Assembly: GCA_026419775.2 (NCBI GenBank)
Contig: JAOPGA020000966.1
Span: 62,001 to 126,000, forward strand
Source of the DNA: Acrasis kona
Lineage: Eukaryota > Heterolobosea > Eutetramitea > Acrasida > Acrasidae
Length of the DNA stretch: 64,000 nucleotides
Reading direction: 5' to 3'
Below the pieces are notes generated by a model. That model did not search any database and had not been told where the DNA came from. It saw only the letters and a list, made by a program, of their open reading frames with translations. Shown piece after piece: positions 43,101 to 51,795 of this stretch. The position numbers were made by a program, and so were the translations under genes. Every line of letters starts with the position of its first letter. The stretch's first letter is position 1.

Positions 43101-44746
43101 CTACTGCGACACCTACTGTCGCACCTACACCGACTCCTACGCTAACGCCTACACCGACGCTCACGCCAACACCTGTCCCTACATTGACACCAACACCCAC
43201 AGCTACCCCAACTCTAACATACACACCGACAACTACTCCTACACCTACTCCTATGCAGACACCAATAATTACAGCTACACCCACATCCACTCTAGCAACA
43301 ACGTTTACGCCAGCTACAACGCCTATACCCACACCTACTCCAACATCCACACCTACACTGACCCCAACAATCACTCCAACACCTACCCCTTCATTAACAA
43401 CACCCACACCAACATCTGACCCAACGCCAACTGCTACATCTACCCCAACTCCAACACCTTTATCAACTACACATCAAATAACATCCACATCCTCACCTAC
43501 ACCCACTCAAACTATAACTCCCAACACTACTCCAACTATCACTTTTACACCATCAGCACCAGTCACTACCTCTACATCCACTTTAACAATCACTAACACT
43601 CCCACACTTCCGTCAATACCAGTAAACACTACAACTCAACCAAAAATAGTAACCGCCATTCAAAGTACGGATAAGGCCTTGATAGGATATCAAGAATCTG
43701 TTTTCGTATCCGGTAACGCATTTACCGAAAAGATGTTGTGTCGATTCAGGTATACTGCCACTGATAATACTCAATCGCAGGATGAATATGAAGCTCAGTT
43801 CATATCTGACAGCCGTTGTAAATGTCCTAATAATTTTAAAGCAGTTGACCAATCTATTGTAACATTATCGTTGATTGATGATAAGGGCGTTAGTACTAAT
43901 AGAGTGACTCTTGTGTACGTCGTAAGAAGTACACAATATTCTGCTACTACTGTTTCTTGTTCTTTGAGTGTTCCCTTTAGTAACGCTTGTCAACAAGACA
44001 AGATCTTTTTTAATGAAAGTTTGGTTTTAAAAAGTGTTTTTGATTCTTCGCCTAATTCTCGTAATACGTTGAAATTTGATAACTTGAAGGTAATTCCTTC
44101 GAGATCTGTTTTGACATTGGAGGGTTCGTTAGATGTTTTGTCTGTCGGAGGTGTAGTTGAGGTTTGGGCTACGAATAAAGATTACATGATTGCGGTTTGT
44201 CTTGAATATAATGTTGTGTCTAGTTATTTGACGATTGTGTATAACTCATCAGAAGGTGTCAAGATCACAAAAAGTTTGTGTAGATATTATTCTGGTATGA
44301 AGTTCCGATTGGTTACAAATGTGGATGGAAGTAGTGTTGTTGCAAATTTATATAACTTACCTGACTTATCTACTGCTTCTTGTGTCGCTTACGCTCCGTT
44401 ACCGAAAGTCAACTTGTTGACACTTAGTGAATTGTTTGTGTCACAAAGCAACATTATTTATTATCCTACAAATACCTTATCTCGATCCATTGGAAGTGCT
44501 GTTGACGTTAACATGACTTCCCAAACTGCGATAACTAGATTTGGCTTTTCTTGTAACTCTGTCAGTTCTTGTACACAGGAGGAATTATCTTCTACGTCTT
44601 CGTACAATTATGTTTTTCTACTCATTCTTTCTGTACCTGTAATTTTTATTGCGATTATTGTTAGCATGTGTCTCTTGCTAATAATACATAACAAAAGGAA
44701 AAGGAGTAAAATAGCACCTGTCACCCTGGAATTGGAAAACTCATAA
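40158..44746 (+). CDS. GH71/GH99-like ectodomain protein with LamG, EGF, TP stalk, IPT/TIG and TM
   Basis: Exons 40158..40265, 40304..41001 and 41044..44746; introns of 38 and 42 nt. The second intron is a multiple of three without a stop and is recognised because removing it restores MPWSVGRFYD, a family motif. About 1,502 residues. Order: signal peptide ([16 protein letters not shown]); a GH71/GH99-like TIM-barrel domain ([16 protein letters not shown], then GWRHWTTN, then [13 protein letters not shown], then [10 protein letters not shown]); a LamG/concanavalin-type domain ([10 protein letters not shown], then [21 protein letters not shown]); a beta-rich region; three EGF units; a Thr-Pro stalk (42953-43625); an IPT/TIG-like domain ([15 protein letters not shown]); a membrane-proximal domain; a transmembrane helix ([20 protein letters not shown]) and a basic tail ([17 protein letters not shown]). 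The tail resembles that of the giant EGF protein. It may bind or cleave surface glycans; activity is not shown. Confidence 0.82.
42953..43625 (+). repeat. Long Thr-Pro stalk tract
   Basis: About 670 bases of ACNCCN repeats encoding TPTPTPT-style text within the GH-LamG-EGF protein. It is purine-poor on the plus strand and gives a long antisense open frame that is only a shadow. Probably an O-glycosylated spacer whose length can change by slippage. Confidence 0.9.
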
Positions 44747-44825
44747 ACTACTACTTACAAACTCATAAAATAATGTTCACTTTCTGAATTTCCTTTTTTA
44801 AAAACAATTATTGCATTCATGTCTG
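44747..44825 (+). repeat. Direct repeat A (3' flank of the GH-LamG-EGF gene)
   Basis: This stretch (ACTTACAAACTCATAAAATA then CACTTTCTGAATT) recurs in diverged form at 45831-45905. Both copies directly follow a coding or formerly coding stretch, so the repeat looks like a copied 3' UTR. The rest of the interval to 45154 holds repeat B and no gene. Confidence 0.75.
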
Positions 44826-44930
44826 AATTGTGCTCTTCCAAGGAAGTTCTAATTAATGCCTCAAGTTAATGTATTTTTAGCCTTTTGAGATGGATTTTGA
44901 CCATAGTTCTTTAAAACAAAGATATATCTC

Positions 44931-44986
44931 GATTCAGTGCTTACACTTTTACGAATAAAACTCAAATTATTAACAATCATTCTCCT
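44931..44986 (+). repeat. Inverted repeat B, left copy
   Basis: About 56 bases centred on TTTTACGAATAAAACTCAAA that are nearly the reverse complement of 46187-46242 (roughly nine in ten bases match). The right copy is the 3' flank of the BTB gene, including its AATAAA. This left copy therefore looks like a transposed 3' UTR in opposite orientation. Confidence 0.75.
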
Positions 44987-45154
44987 TAATGTCCATATAA
45001 ACGAAGCGGCAATTCTTGCTCCTCTCATCGATTTAATCTATTACAAAAAAATACTTGTTTAAATTTAAACTTGTATACCAAGCTACAAACATCCACCGAT
45101 TCAAACATGAGCCAATACATTTCTGGTAAGAAGAATCCAAGCTTGCATTGAATA

Positions 45155-45830
45155 ATGTTAAGCAGACAACATGTCTATCGCATGGTGAAACATTTTAACT
45201 ATCTTGCTTCAAAACTGAAGATAGGAGGGGATGAAGAATTATTGGTGAAAATGGGAAATCTTACAGAGCTTATAAAATCGATGAAGAAGAGAGGTTCAAG
45301 CGCACGAAAATATCACAAACAAAAGGAGGTGGCATTTAATGCCGAGAGTTATTTGAACAACTTAAAAATAACAACTGCACGTACTTTGCCTCAATTTACA
45401 GTACACAACATATTGCATCAAACGTGATTGCAATTGATATGTTTGGCTCGATTCGCTGTCATCACCAGAGAAGGTCAAACATTTACACAAAAACAACGTT
45501 AGGCGGACCGCCGACCAATTAATTACAAAGTTTACCGGTCGCTCGATTCAAATCTACAAACCCATCAAAAAATACCCACAGTTGCTTCATACCTCCATCA
45601 CACCATCAATCATAATGAATCACAAAAAGTATCTTGAAGACGTCATGACAAAAAATATTTGGCTAACAAATTCTAAGACAACAACGGGGAGGAACCAACA
45701 CAGGATGATATGGAAGCCTTTGCAAAGAAGATTAGAGCTGACAATGACAAGTGTACCGATTTATTGCGCGACGAGTTTGGTATATCAGGTGATGATCAGC
45801 ATCAAGATGTGTAACAGTAAAAAAGAATAA
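45155..45830 (+). pseudogene. Broken gene of unknown function
   Basis: A 90-codon frame from the ATG at 45155 (LASKLKIGGDEELLVKMGNL, then KKRGSSARKYHKQKE) ends at a TGA. A coding-like stretch continues in another frame at about 45440-45680 (VKHLHKNNVRRTADQLITKF, then YPQLLHTSITPSI). A third frame carries EEPTQDDMEAFAKKIRADND to a stop at about 45818. Either an unusually spliced gene or, more likely, one damaged by two frameshifts. No family recognised. Confidence 0.45.
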
Positions 45831-45905
45831 GACTACTTACAAACTGATAAAATAATTTCCACTTTCTGATTCTTCTTTTTTAAAACAATTAATAATGCAT
45901 TCACA
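45831..45905 (+). repeat. Direct repeat A', second copy
   Basis: Diverged copy of 44747-44825, lying 1,084 bases downstream and directly after the broken gene. The following bases up to 46186 hold no recognisable gene. Confidence 0.75.
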
Positions 45906-46186
45906 TTTTTCACTTTTTCTATTTTTATGAAGCCTGCCCCTTTTATGGTCTGTACGTACTACTTGTGCTGCCCTTTATGTTCCTATCTTTTGCCGTATGT
46001 GAGACCAATGCAACATCATGCACGGGTTATTGTAACAAAACTCCTGTAAGCTACCTCATTATCAAACAAAATCTAGACAAATGATCAACTTAAAGCATTT
46101 GAACTCTCTAGTGTTAGAAATACATCATCTAATTAGTCCTGAACAACAAAATTGTATATCACTTCATAGTATCCAAAGAATTTTTA

Positions 46187-46242
46187 AAGAGAATGAATGT
46201 TAATAGTTTGAGTTTTATTCGTAAAAGTGTATGCACAGAATC
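46187..46242 (-). repeat. Inverted repeat B', right copy (3' flank of BTB gene)
   Basis: Reverse-complement partner of 44931-44986. On the minus strand it contains ACGAATAAAACTC, whose AATAAA would serve as poly(A) signal for the BTB gene ending at 46255. Confidence 0.75.
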
Positions 46243-46254
46243 CTCAACGGCGAC

Positions 46255-47106
46255 CTAAACTATTTTGTAGTCCTTCAACGTCATAAAAATGTCAATCACA
46301 AAGATCTCATTGATTTCGTTACATCTATGGACTAGGTGACAATTCTTCTTTCGATCGAACGAAATAGTATGTATTTGCTGATGATTCTCGTCCTTTATCC
46401 TCATGTGTAAATCTACTTTTATGGCATAATGATAAAGTTCCAACGCGCTCAAATAAAAGCAAAAAGTGCTCATGTTATCAGACGGATCCACCTCAAGCAT
46501 CCATTGTACTCCAAATAACTCAAAATGGTTTTGAAACTCTCCTATATAAATTCTCTCCTGCAAAAATGTAACCTGTACACTAAATTCCGTCCCCAGCCAC
46601 CTCTTAAAATGCTGTTCTAAAATCATGTCAGGAAAGTATGAGTTCATACTAGATTCGAGTTTATAAAACTTTACATCTTCGAATAATTGCCTTCGCTGCA
46701 CGGTGTTCAGTTTACCTGCTTTTGATGTGATATCTGCTCCGCGAAGGTGGTTGAGGATGATGTCAAAGTTTGTGGCGTCGCGATCAATAAATAAAGAACC
46801 GTCTAGGCATAATTTAGGCGGTTTGTTTTCTTGCGACAGTATGTCATGGAAATATGTTCCAGGAATGCTGAGGAGTGTCTGAATGCATGTTGTAAAGTAA
46901 ACCCCTCCAATATTGAGCTCAAAGGGAGAAGTTGTGTCTAGATTTTCGAAGTTTCGCTCTTCTTCATGCATTTTATCATTGTCTAATAGTTTTAGCACAA
47001 TATTCGATAGTTTGTAAATGTCATTTCTTAGTATCATAAAATCCTCTTTTGTTACTTGGTTGTTACTGCCGTCACCGATATCCACACTCATACTGTCTGT
47101 CTGCAT
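46255..47106 (-). CDS. BTB/POZ (T1/KCTD-type) protein
   Basis: 283 residues, single exon, natural ATG. The T1-type BTB domain lies at about residues 62-155: FELNIGGVYFTTCIQTLL, then PGTYFHDIL, then DGSLFIDRDATNFDIILNHL, the classic [LNVGG...F.T...TL...P] to [FIDRD...F..ILN.LR] pattern. KCTD-type proteins oligomerise through this domain and often serve as Cullin-3 adaptors. The C-terminal 120 residues are beta-rich and unassigned. The acidic N-terminus is probably disordered. The gene is followed by repeat B'. Confidence 0.85.
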   Translation of the reverse strand: MQTDSMSVDIGDGSNNQVTKEDFMILRNDIYKLSNIVLKLLDNDKMHEEERNFENLDTTSPFELNIGGVYFTTCIQTLLSIPGTYFHDILSQENKPPKLCLDGSLFIDRDATNFDIILNHLRGADITSKAGKLNTVQRRQLFEDVKFYKLESSMNSYFPDMILEQHFKRWLGTEFSVQVTFLQERIYIGEFQNHFELFGVQWMLEVDPSDNMSTFCFYLSALELYHYAIKVDLHMRIKDENHQQIHTISFDRKKNCHLVHRCNEINEIFVIDIFMTLKDYKIV

Positions 47107-47327
47107 CTGATATTCGGCCCACTAACAACTGTTCTGTCGCGGACGGATTTCTTAATTCAGAATTGATATTCCTATTCTGAGGGGAATTTCTGTTCTTGAT
47201 TATAATAAATAATGTTATAAACTCAAAAGGACATACAAACAACAATTTTAACGAGAATGTGGGTAGGGTAAGGATATTGCTTCATGACGCGGGAATTTAT
47301 ATTTATTATAAATTTACACACAATGTA

Positions 47328-47936
47328 TCAAAAACCTTTATTGGGTAGAGCTTCTTCTGTCACATGGTCATTATAAATTCTATCCAGAAATATGCTAGCG
47401 CTTGAAGCTTCCTCTATTATGTCTTGTTTAATCTGTTCTATTTCTTTTAGTAGAGCATCCCTCTCCATTTTTAATGCATCGCTTTTCCTTTCCGACTTAA
47501 GCAGCATAGACTTCAACTCTAGTACTTGTGATTTGAGAAGCGTGTTTTCTTCAAGAACTTTTCTAAACCCTGCCGCGCTGAGATCGGACTCTGTTAATGG
47601 TTGTGTTCGGTCATGGGGTGGTAAGTTCAGGTTTAATATAGTAAACCCTATTATCGATTCCACTAATGTGAAGTGTCTCACGTCTTTAATGTGATATCTT
47701 TTTCCAATGTGCAGATAATTCAATAATGCTGATGCGTTCGAAAAGCTGAAACTAGGTGTATATACTAATTCCACACTCATAGTGTTATTGTACATTATGG
47801 TAACTTTACCCGAGAATGGTGTGATGGCGTTGCTTGTCCCGAAAGTGCTGTGAACACCTTCGCTAAGCAATCTAATATCCTCAGCAACTCTTGTATCATT
47901 TGATTCTATTAAAAAAGTGCTACCCAATGTTGTCAT
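47328..47936 (-). CDS. Unknown protein with C-terminal coiled coil
   Basis: 202 residues from a natural ATG. An N-terminal, probably folded region of about 110 residues (FSGKVTIMYNNTMSVELVY, then HFTLVESIIGFTILNLNLPP) is followed by a strong coiled coil at about 125-185 (EENTLLKSQVLELKSMLLKS, then RDALLKEIEQIKQDIIEEA). A beta-type head before a coiled coil recalls the XRCC4/SAS-6 arrangement, but I see no diagnostic motif and do not assign it. It lies between two minus-strand genes with short spacers. Confidence 0.65.
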   Translation of the reverse strand: MTTLGSTFLIESNDTRVAEDIRLLSEGVHSTFGTSNAITPFSGKVTIMYNNTMSVELVYTPSFSFSNASALLNYLHIGKRYHIKDVRHFTLVESIIGFTILNLNLPPHDRTQPLTESDLSAAGFRKVLEENTLLKSQVLELKSMLLKSERKSDALKMERDALLKEIEQIKQDIIEEASSASIFLDRIYNDHVTEEALPNKGF

Positions 47937-48131
47937 GATTATGACAACATAAGACCGTTGATGGGAAAATGGTATTTTTACAACAAAATCTTCTGAGCTC
48001 TTGTCTGATCATATAGAGACTTCCACCGTCAAGTAAAAAAGACTTTAAATTAAGCATCAGTAATACTGGACCTATAGTCTACAAAAATAATTTATTTCAA
48101 CAGATTTGCTCCTACTAATTCTCACGTCAAC

Positions 48132-49784
48132 TCATCCCACTGCACTATCAGCTTCTTCAGCTTCACTTATTATCATGGTCGCAGGTACTGCGTTGGATTC
48201 AGATTTTGGTTCATTAATAGTACTTGGCACAAATAACGAAATAATGACCGCACACACCATCAGAGCACTCATCAAGATAAATGGAAGTGTTGTATTTAAA
48301 GGAAATGGTAATCCATTCTTTGTTGTCCAAGCGAACAAAGGACCTGCAATAATTGGTGTCAAGATTCTCGATACATTACTAATTGAATGAGACAATCCAT
48401 TTGCCATACCACTCTTGCCAGGTGGTGCTGAATTACTAATCAAAATAAACACAGACGTAAAAGCACAAGAAGCCCACAAAGAACGCACAGTCGCTAAAAC
48501 AACCAGAGCACACCACAGTGGGACTTCGCCGAACTTTATTACCCAGTTCAATTGCGGAGTAAGAATACTGAAACACTGTACAGCAAAACCAAACCGTGCC
48601 GCACCTAACTTTCCAAAATACTTTACAAGAAGGGGATAAATGGACAACTGAGTGACGGCAGATATGAAACCACTCATCGCCTGCACCGTACCAATTTTGC
48701 TGGTGTCAAATCCAATTCCACCATCTTCCACAGACAACATGCTCCACAAGGGCCAAATCTCATCCGTGGCGACTACTACAGCGACGATAATAACATAACA
48801 CATACACACCAGACAATATTCTTTATTAATGACAACTTTGAAAGAATAAATAATTCTTTGAAGGGGAGACATTGAGTTGACGGCATCAACTTCCATTTCT
48901 AATTGTACATCACGTTCATTTTGTAGCTCTACCGCGACACTATCATCGTGAGTAGACTGTTCTTGTAACTCAACATTTGTGTCAGAATTCTCATTAACAT
49001 CTTGTAACAATTTTATTTCTTTTGTGCGTTTAGTCGCCTTTGGTTTATTTTCTTCCAAATACATGTACCCCACTACGAACCCAACCATCATTAGTACGGC
49101 GCTGAACAACGCCGGTAAAATGTATGGAAATGTAGTAAGAAAAGATCCGACGCCCATCAAACCATAATTGTTGAATAAATTTGGATACTTTTGAGTGGGT
49201 CGAGATAGTAGACCTCCGATAGCTGGTCCCACAATTGCCCCCAAGTTCCACGAAACGCTTTGAAGGGAAAAGCCCTTTGCTTGGTTTGTGGAGTCGGTCA
49301 TGTCAGATAGGTAAGCTTTTGCTGTTGCAATGTTGGCATTGAGTGCACCGTTGAGACCTCTGAAGCAAACAGCCATGGGGAAATTCACACTGAATCCGAA
49401 TCCAAAGACGGCGAGGGCTGTTCCAAAGTTGCCGAACATCATGACTTTCTTTTTCGAGTATCTGTCCGATAAATAGCCGTATACAAATCCCGAAAAGAAT
49501 TGACATGCGGCGAACATTGCTGCTACTAATCCTGCATAATAACCAGCGTCTCTTTCCTCTGATACCATGTCGAAATCGACGATCATGAAGCCAAGAAATG
49601 AGAAAATAAATGTAAAGTTGTAAGCCTCGCAAAAGAATATTATACATAAAGCGAACATTTGCCCACGTGGTATTGGAGTGATTTGTTGTTGAGGTATCGG
49701 TGTTGGTGTTGAAGGTTGATCTTGACTCTCCACATGTTCCGTTTGATGCGAAACGTCATTGTTGTCGTCATCGACTTTGGTCAT
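48132..49784 (-). CDS. MFS transporter, ZIFL/multidrug-type
   Basis: 550 residues from the ATG at 49784; an upstream TTG is in frame but not needed. Twelve hydrophobic segments are split by a long charged loop (ENKPKATKRTKEIKLLQDVN region) after the sixth. The MFS signature between TM2 and TM3 is present (GYLSDRYSKKKVMMFG, the GxLaDRxGrrk motif), and the TM5 region has GAIVGPAIGGLLSRPTQKYP, a motif shared with ZIFL1 and TetA-like proton antiporters (GPxxGGxLS.P...YP). It should move a small organic molecule or metal chelate across the plasma or vacuolar membrane; substrate unknown. The N-terminal 50 residues are disordered and Gln/Pro-rich. Confidence 0.85.
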   Translation of the reverse strand: MTKVDDDNNDVSHQTEHVESQDQPSTPTPIPQQQITPIPRGQMFALCIIFFCEAYNFTFIFSFLGFMIVDFDMVSEERDAGYYAGLVAAMFAACQFFSGFVYGYLSDRYSKKKVMMFGNFGTALAVFGFGFSVNFPMAVCFRGLNGALNANIATAKAYLSDMTDSTNQAKGFSLQSVSWNLGAIVGPAIGGLLSRPTQKYPNLFNNYGLMGVGSFLTTFPYILPALFSAVLMMVGFVVGYMYLEENKPKATKRTKEIKLLQDVNENSDTNVELQEQSTHDDSVAVELQNERDVQLEMEVDAVNSMSPLQRIIYSFKVVINKEYCLVCMCYVIIVAVVVATDEIWPLWSMLSVEDGGIGFDTSKIGTVQAMSGFISAVTQLSIYPLLVKYFGKLGAARFGFAVQCFSILTPQLNWVIKFGEVPLWCALVVLATVRSLWASCAFTSVFILISNSAPPGKSGMANGLSHSISNVSRILTPIIAGPLFAWTTKNGLPFPLNTTLPFILMSALMVCAVIISLFVPSTINEPKSESNAVPATMIISEAEEADSAVG

Positions 49785-50018
49785 TTCACTCAAGTTGTAA
49801 AAGTTCAAGTTAGGATTACACACAAACCATATCAAATTTTATTTAGCAACTATAATCCTTCGGAGTCGGAGTCGTGTCACCGCCACGTTCCTTAAAAAAG
49901 AGAAACTGTCGTTTGCATTGGTTGACTCGGAATACTAGATCTATTTTTCAATGTTAAAAATAAACCAATAAAAAGTTCTGATCACTATGTTTGCAACATT
50001 ATATAAAAAACAACAACA

Positions 50019-50570
50019 ATGTCTGACAACACCAACACAAACCAATCAAGAGAGGAGCAAAAGAAAGTTTTGAAGAGAGTCTGGAAAGAGTCTCGTGTAG
50101 AGAACCCAGTTAATGGAGACACCAAATTCGAGGAGTGGTACAGCAGAACTTCTGAGAAGTACCCCGAGTTGAAATCTCTTGACAAGAAGAAGACTGTTGA
50201 ATTCTACTTTGACAAGAAGATTAGAAGAATAACAAACCCTCAATTACGTGAGGCCAAAAAAAAGTTGAAGGCATCCGGCGTAAAGGTCAACATCGAGACT
50301 AAATACGAGGAATTCTACCAAGCTGCTACAAAGGCAATCAACGACATTGCAAGCATTAAGATTGAATACATTCAAGAATACTTCAATAAGCAACAAAGCA
50401 GGGCAAGAAAGGCTCTAGGATTAGAAGACAAACAAGTAGCGTTCGAAAAGGACGAAAGAACAGTTGGCGATGTAGCAAATGAGACTGTTGACGCCGCTAG
50501 TAAAGCGATTAACGACGGAATCGATGCCGCAAAGAACCTTGTTCAAGGCGGACAAATCCCTAGCAAATAA
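50019..50570 (+). CDS. Unknown lysine-rich helical protein
   Basis: 183 residues from a natural ATG preceded by ACAACAACA; ATATAAAAAA lies just upstream at 50001. Very charged and mostly helical (EEQKKVLKRVWKES, FEEWYSRTSEKYPELKSL, LREAKKKLKASGVKV), ending in an amphipathic Ala-rich helix (NETVDAASKAINDGIDAAKN). AATAAA overlaps the stop. No family recognised; the short leader and codon use suggest good expression. Its last 20 codons and 3' flank are duplicated at about 51419-51530. Confidence 0.7.
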   Translation: MSDNTNTNQSREEQKKVLKRVWKESRVENPVNGDTKFEEWYSRTSEKYPELKSLDKKKTVEFYFDKKIRRITNPQLREAKKKLKASGVKVNIETKYEEFYQAATKAINDIASIKIEYIQEYFNKQQSRARKALGLEDKQVAFEKDERTVGDVANETVDAASKAINDGIDAAKNLVQGGQIPSK

Positions 50571-50684
50571 AATAATTTTCGCTTAATTTTGATTTTGTTA
50601 ATGTTTTCTTGATTAGATGAGACGTGTTGGAAGGTATTTGCATTCCCAAGGGTTGCTAATGTTTGTCCACTGAAGATCGTGCTA

Positions 50685-51429
50685 TCAGTCCTCCATTAGA
50701 TCATTCATGGGTGACCCACTTAAAGACTTTAGTCTACCTCCTATTAGAGACGAAAGTACAAAATATATAAACATATATTACCGTGACGTTTATTATTATA
50801 ACAACATTTAGGTGAGTCGATTCGGTAGGCTGTACTACTGCCTCTAAGAAACGCTCTTTGCTCAGAGGATTGTGCTCCTACAATAGAAGTTGCCTTGACC
50901 ATTTTATCATTCAGGATACGCATGAATACCATGGGTAACACTGTCTTTTGTCATGATATTTTGGCAGAATAGGTTGATGGTGTTTTTGTCCTAGAGTTTT
51001 GATGTGTTGGAAAAGCCTCCTTTTATGCTGAAGGCGCCGATAGATATTTGTTTGTTAACAAACATTTAGTGCGCGGTAGCTTGTGTTGAGTTCGTTACGG
51101 ATTTGTTTAATGAACCCTTCGTGATTGACATTCAAAGTATGCATTCTGTTGCTGGTTTACACTCTCCATGTTGTTGATGTTTATATTTTTAACTACACGA
51201 GTGAGAGCTTCTATTTTATTCGTCTGTGTACTCTGTATTAGTTTCGACTTCCACTTCTGTTAGACTTTCGAATGCAAAATCCGGGATGAATTCATCCTCA
51301 GAATGTCTTCGTCTGATAATGTATGTTGATTGGATGCATGCTATCATTTGTGCTTCAAGCATTCGGTTTTTGGAATGTGGAGATGTACGAACTCTTTTGT
51401 AATCATCCCACGTAATTAATGCCGCAAAG
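50685..51429 (-). pseudogene. Decayed multi-exon gene of unknown family
   Basis: On the minus strand several coding-like blocks follow one another in changing frames. First YKRVRTSPHSKNRMLEAQMI to VETNTEYTDE-stop (51228-51420). Then NHEGFIKQIRNELNTSYRAL and YRRLQHKRRLFQHIKTLGQK (about 51125-50960). Then MRILNDKMVKATSIVGAQSS, and after a 41-nt intron (about 50739-50779) GRLKSLSGSPMNDLMED-stop at 50685. Stops and shifts between blocks show decay. No domain recognised. It is tail-to-tail with the lysine-rich gene. Confidence 0.45.
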
Positions 51430-51530
51430 AATCTTGTTCAAGGCGCAGGCCCCAAGCAAATAAAATAATTTTCGCTTTATTTTGATTGTTTCAATGTTTT
51501 CAGTTGAAGATCGTGCCATCAGTCCTATTA
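51419..51530 (+). repeat. Partial duplicate of the 50.5-kb convergent 3' ends
   Basis: The bases from GCCGCAAAGAATCTTGTTCA through the stop and AATAAAATAATTTTCGCTTT, then GAAGATCGTGCCATCAGTCC, repeat 50528-50695 with an internal deletion of roughly 50 bases. The copied unit therefore includes the tail of the lysine-rich gene and the tail of the decayed minus-strand gene. Confidence 0.75.
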
Positions 51531-51795
51531 ATACACGAAGGGATTTGGTATGCAAAATTTAAAATTAAATTTGCGGATCAAATAGATGCTAGAGGATAGT
51601 GCTGCGAACAATCAAGCTCTCACAATAAATACTCAAATATTATATAACTTGAAGAAGCCGGGCATTTGAATTTTAGTTTGAACTAAATTAAGATGTCAGC
51701 GATGAGATAAGAAGACGAATATAGATTACTTCTAAATATTTCCGAATTACTTACAATAAAAGTACTGGATAACAAAAGCCGTTTGTTCCGCTTGC

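Noticed and set aside
42922-43407. 161-codon minus-strand GVGVGV-rich frame, with a similar one at 24137-24694
   Set aside because: Antisense shadows of the Thr-Pro coding tracts; ACNCCN repeats read backwards always give Gly/Val.
47328-47936. Assignment as an XRCC4-like repair factor because of its beta head and coiled coil
   Set aside because: Only general architecture matches; no diagnostic residues are visible, so it is left as unknown.
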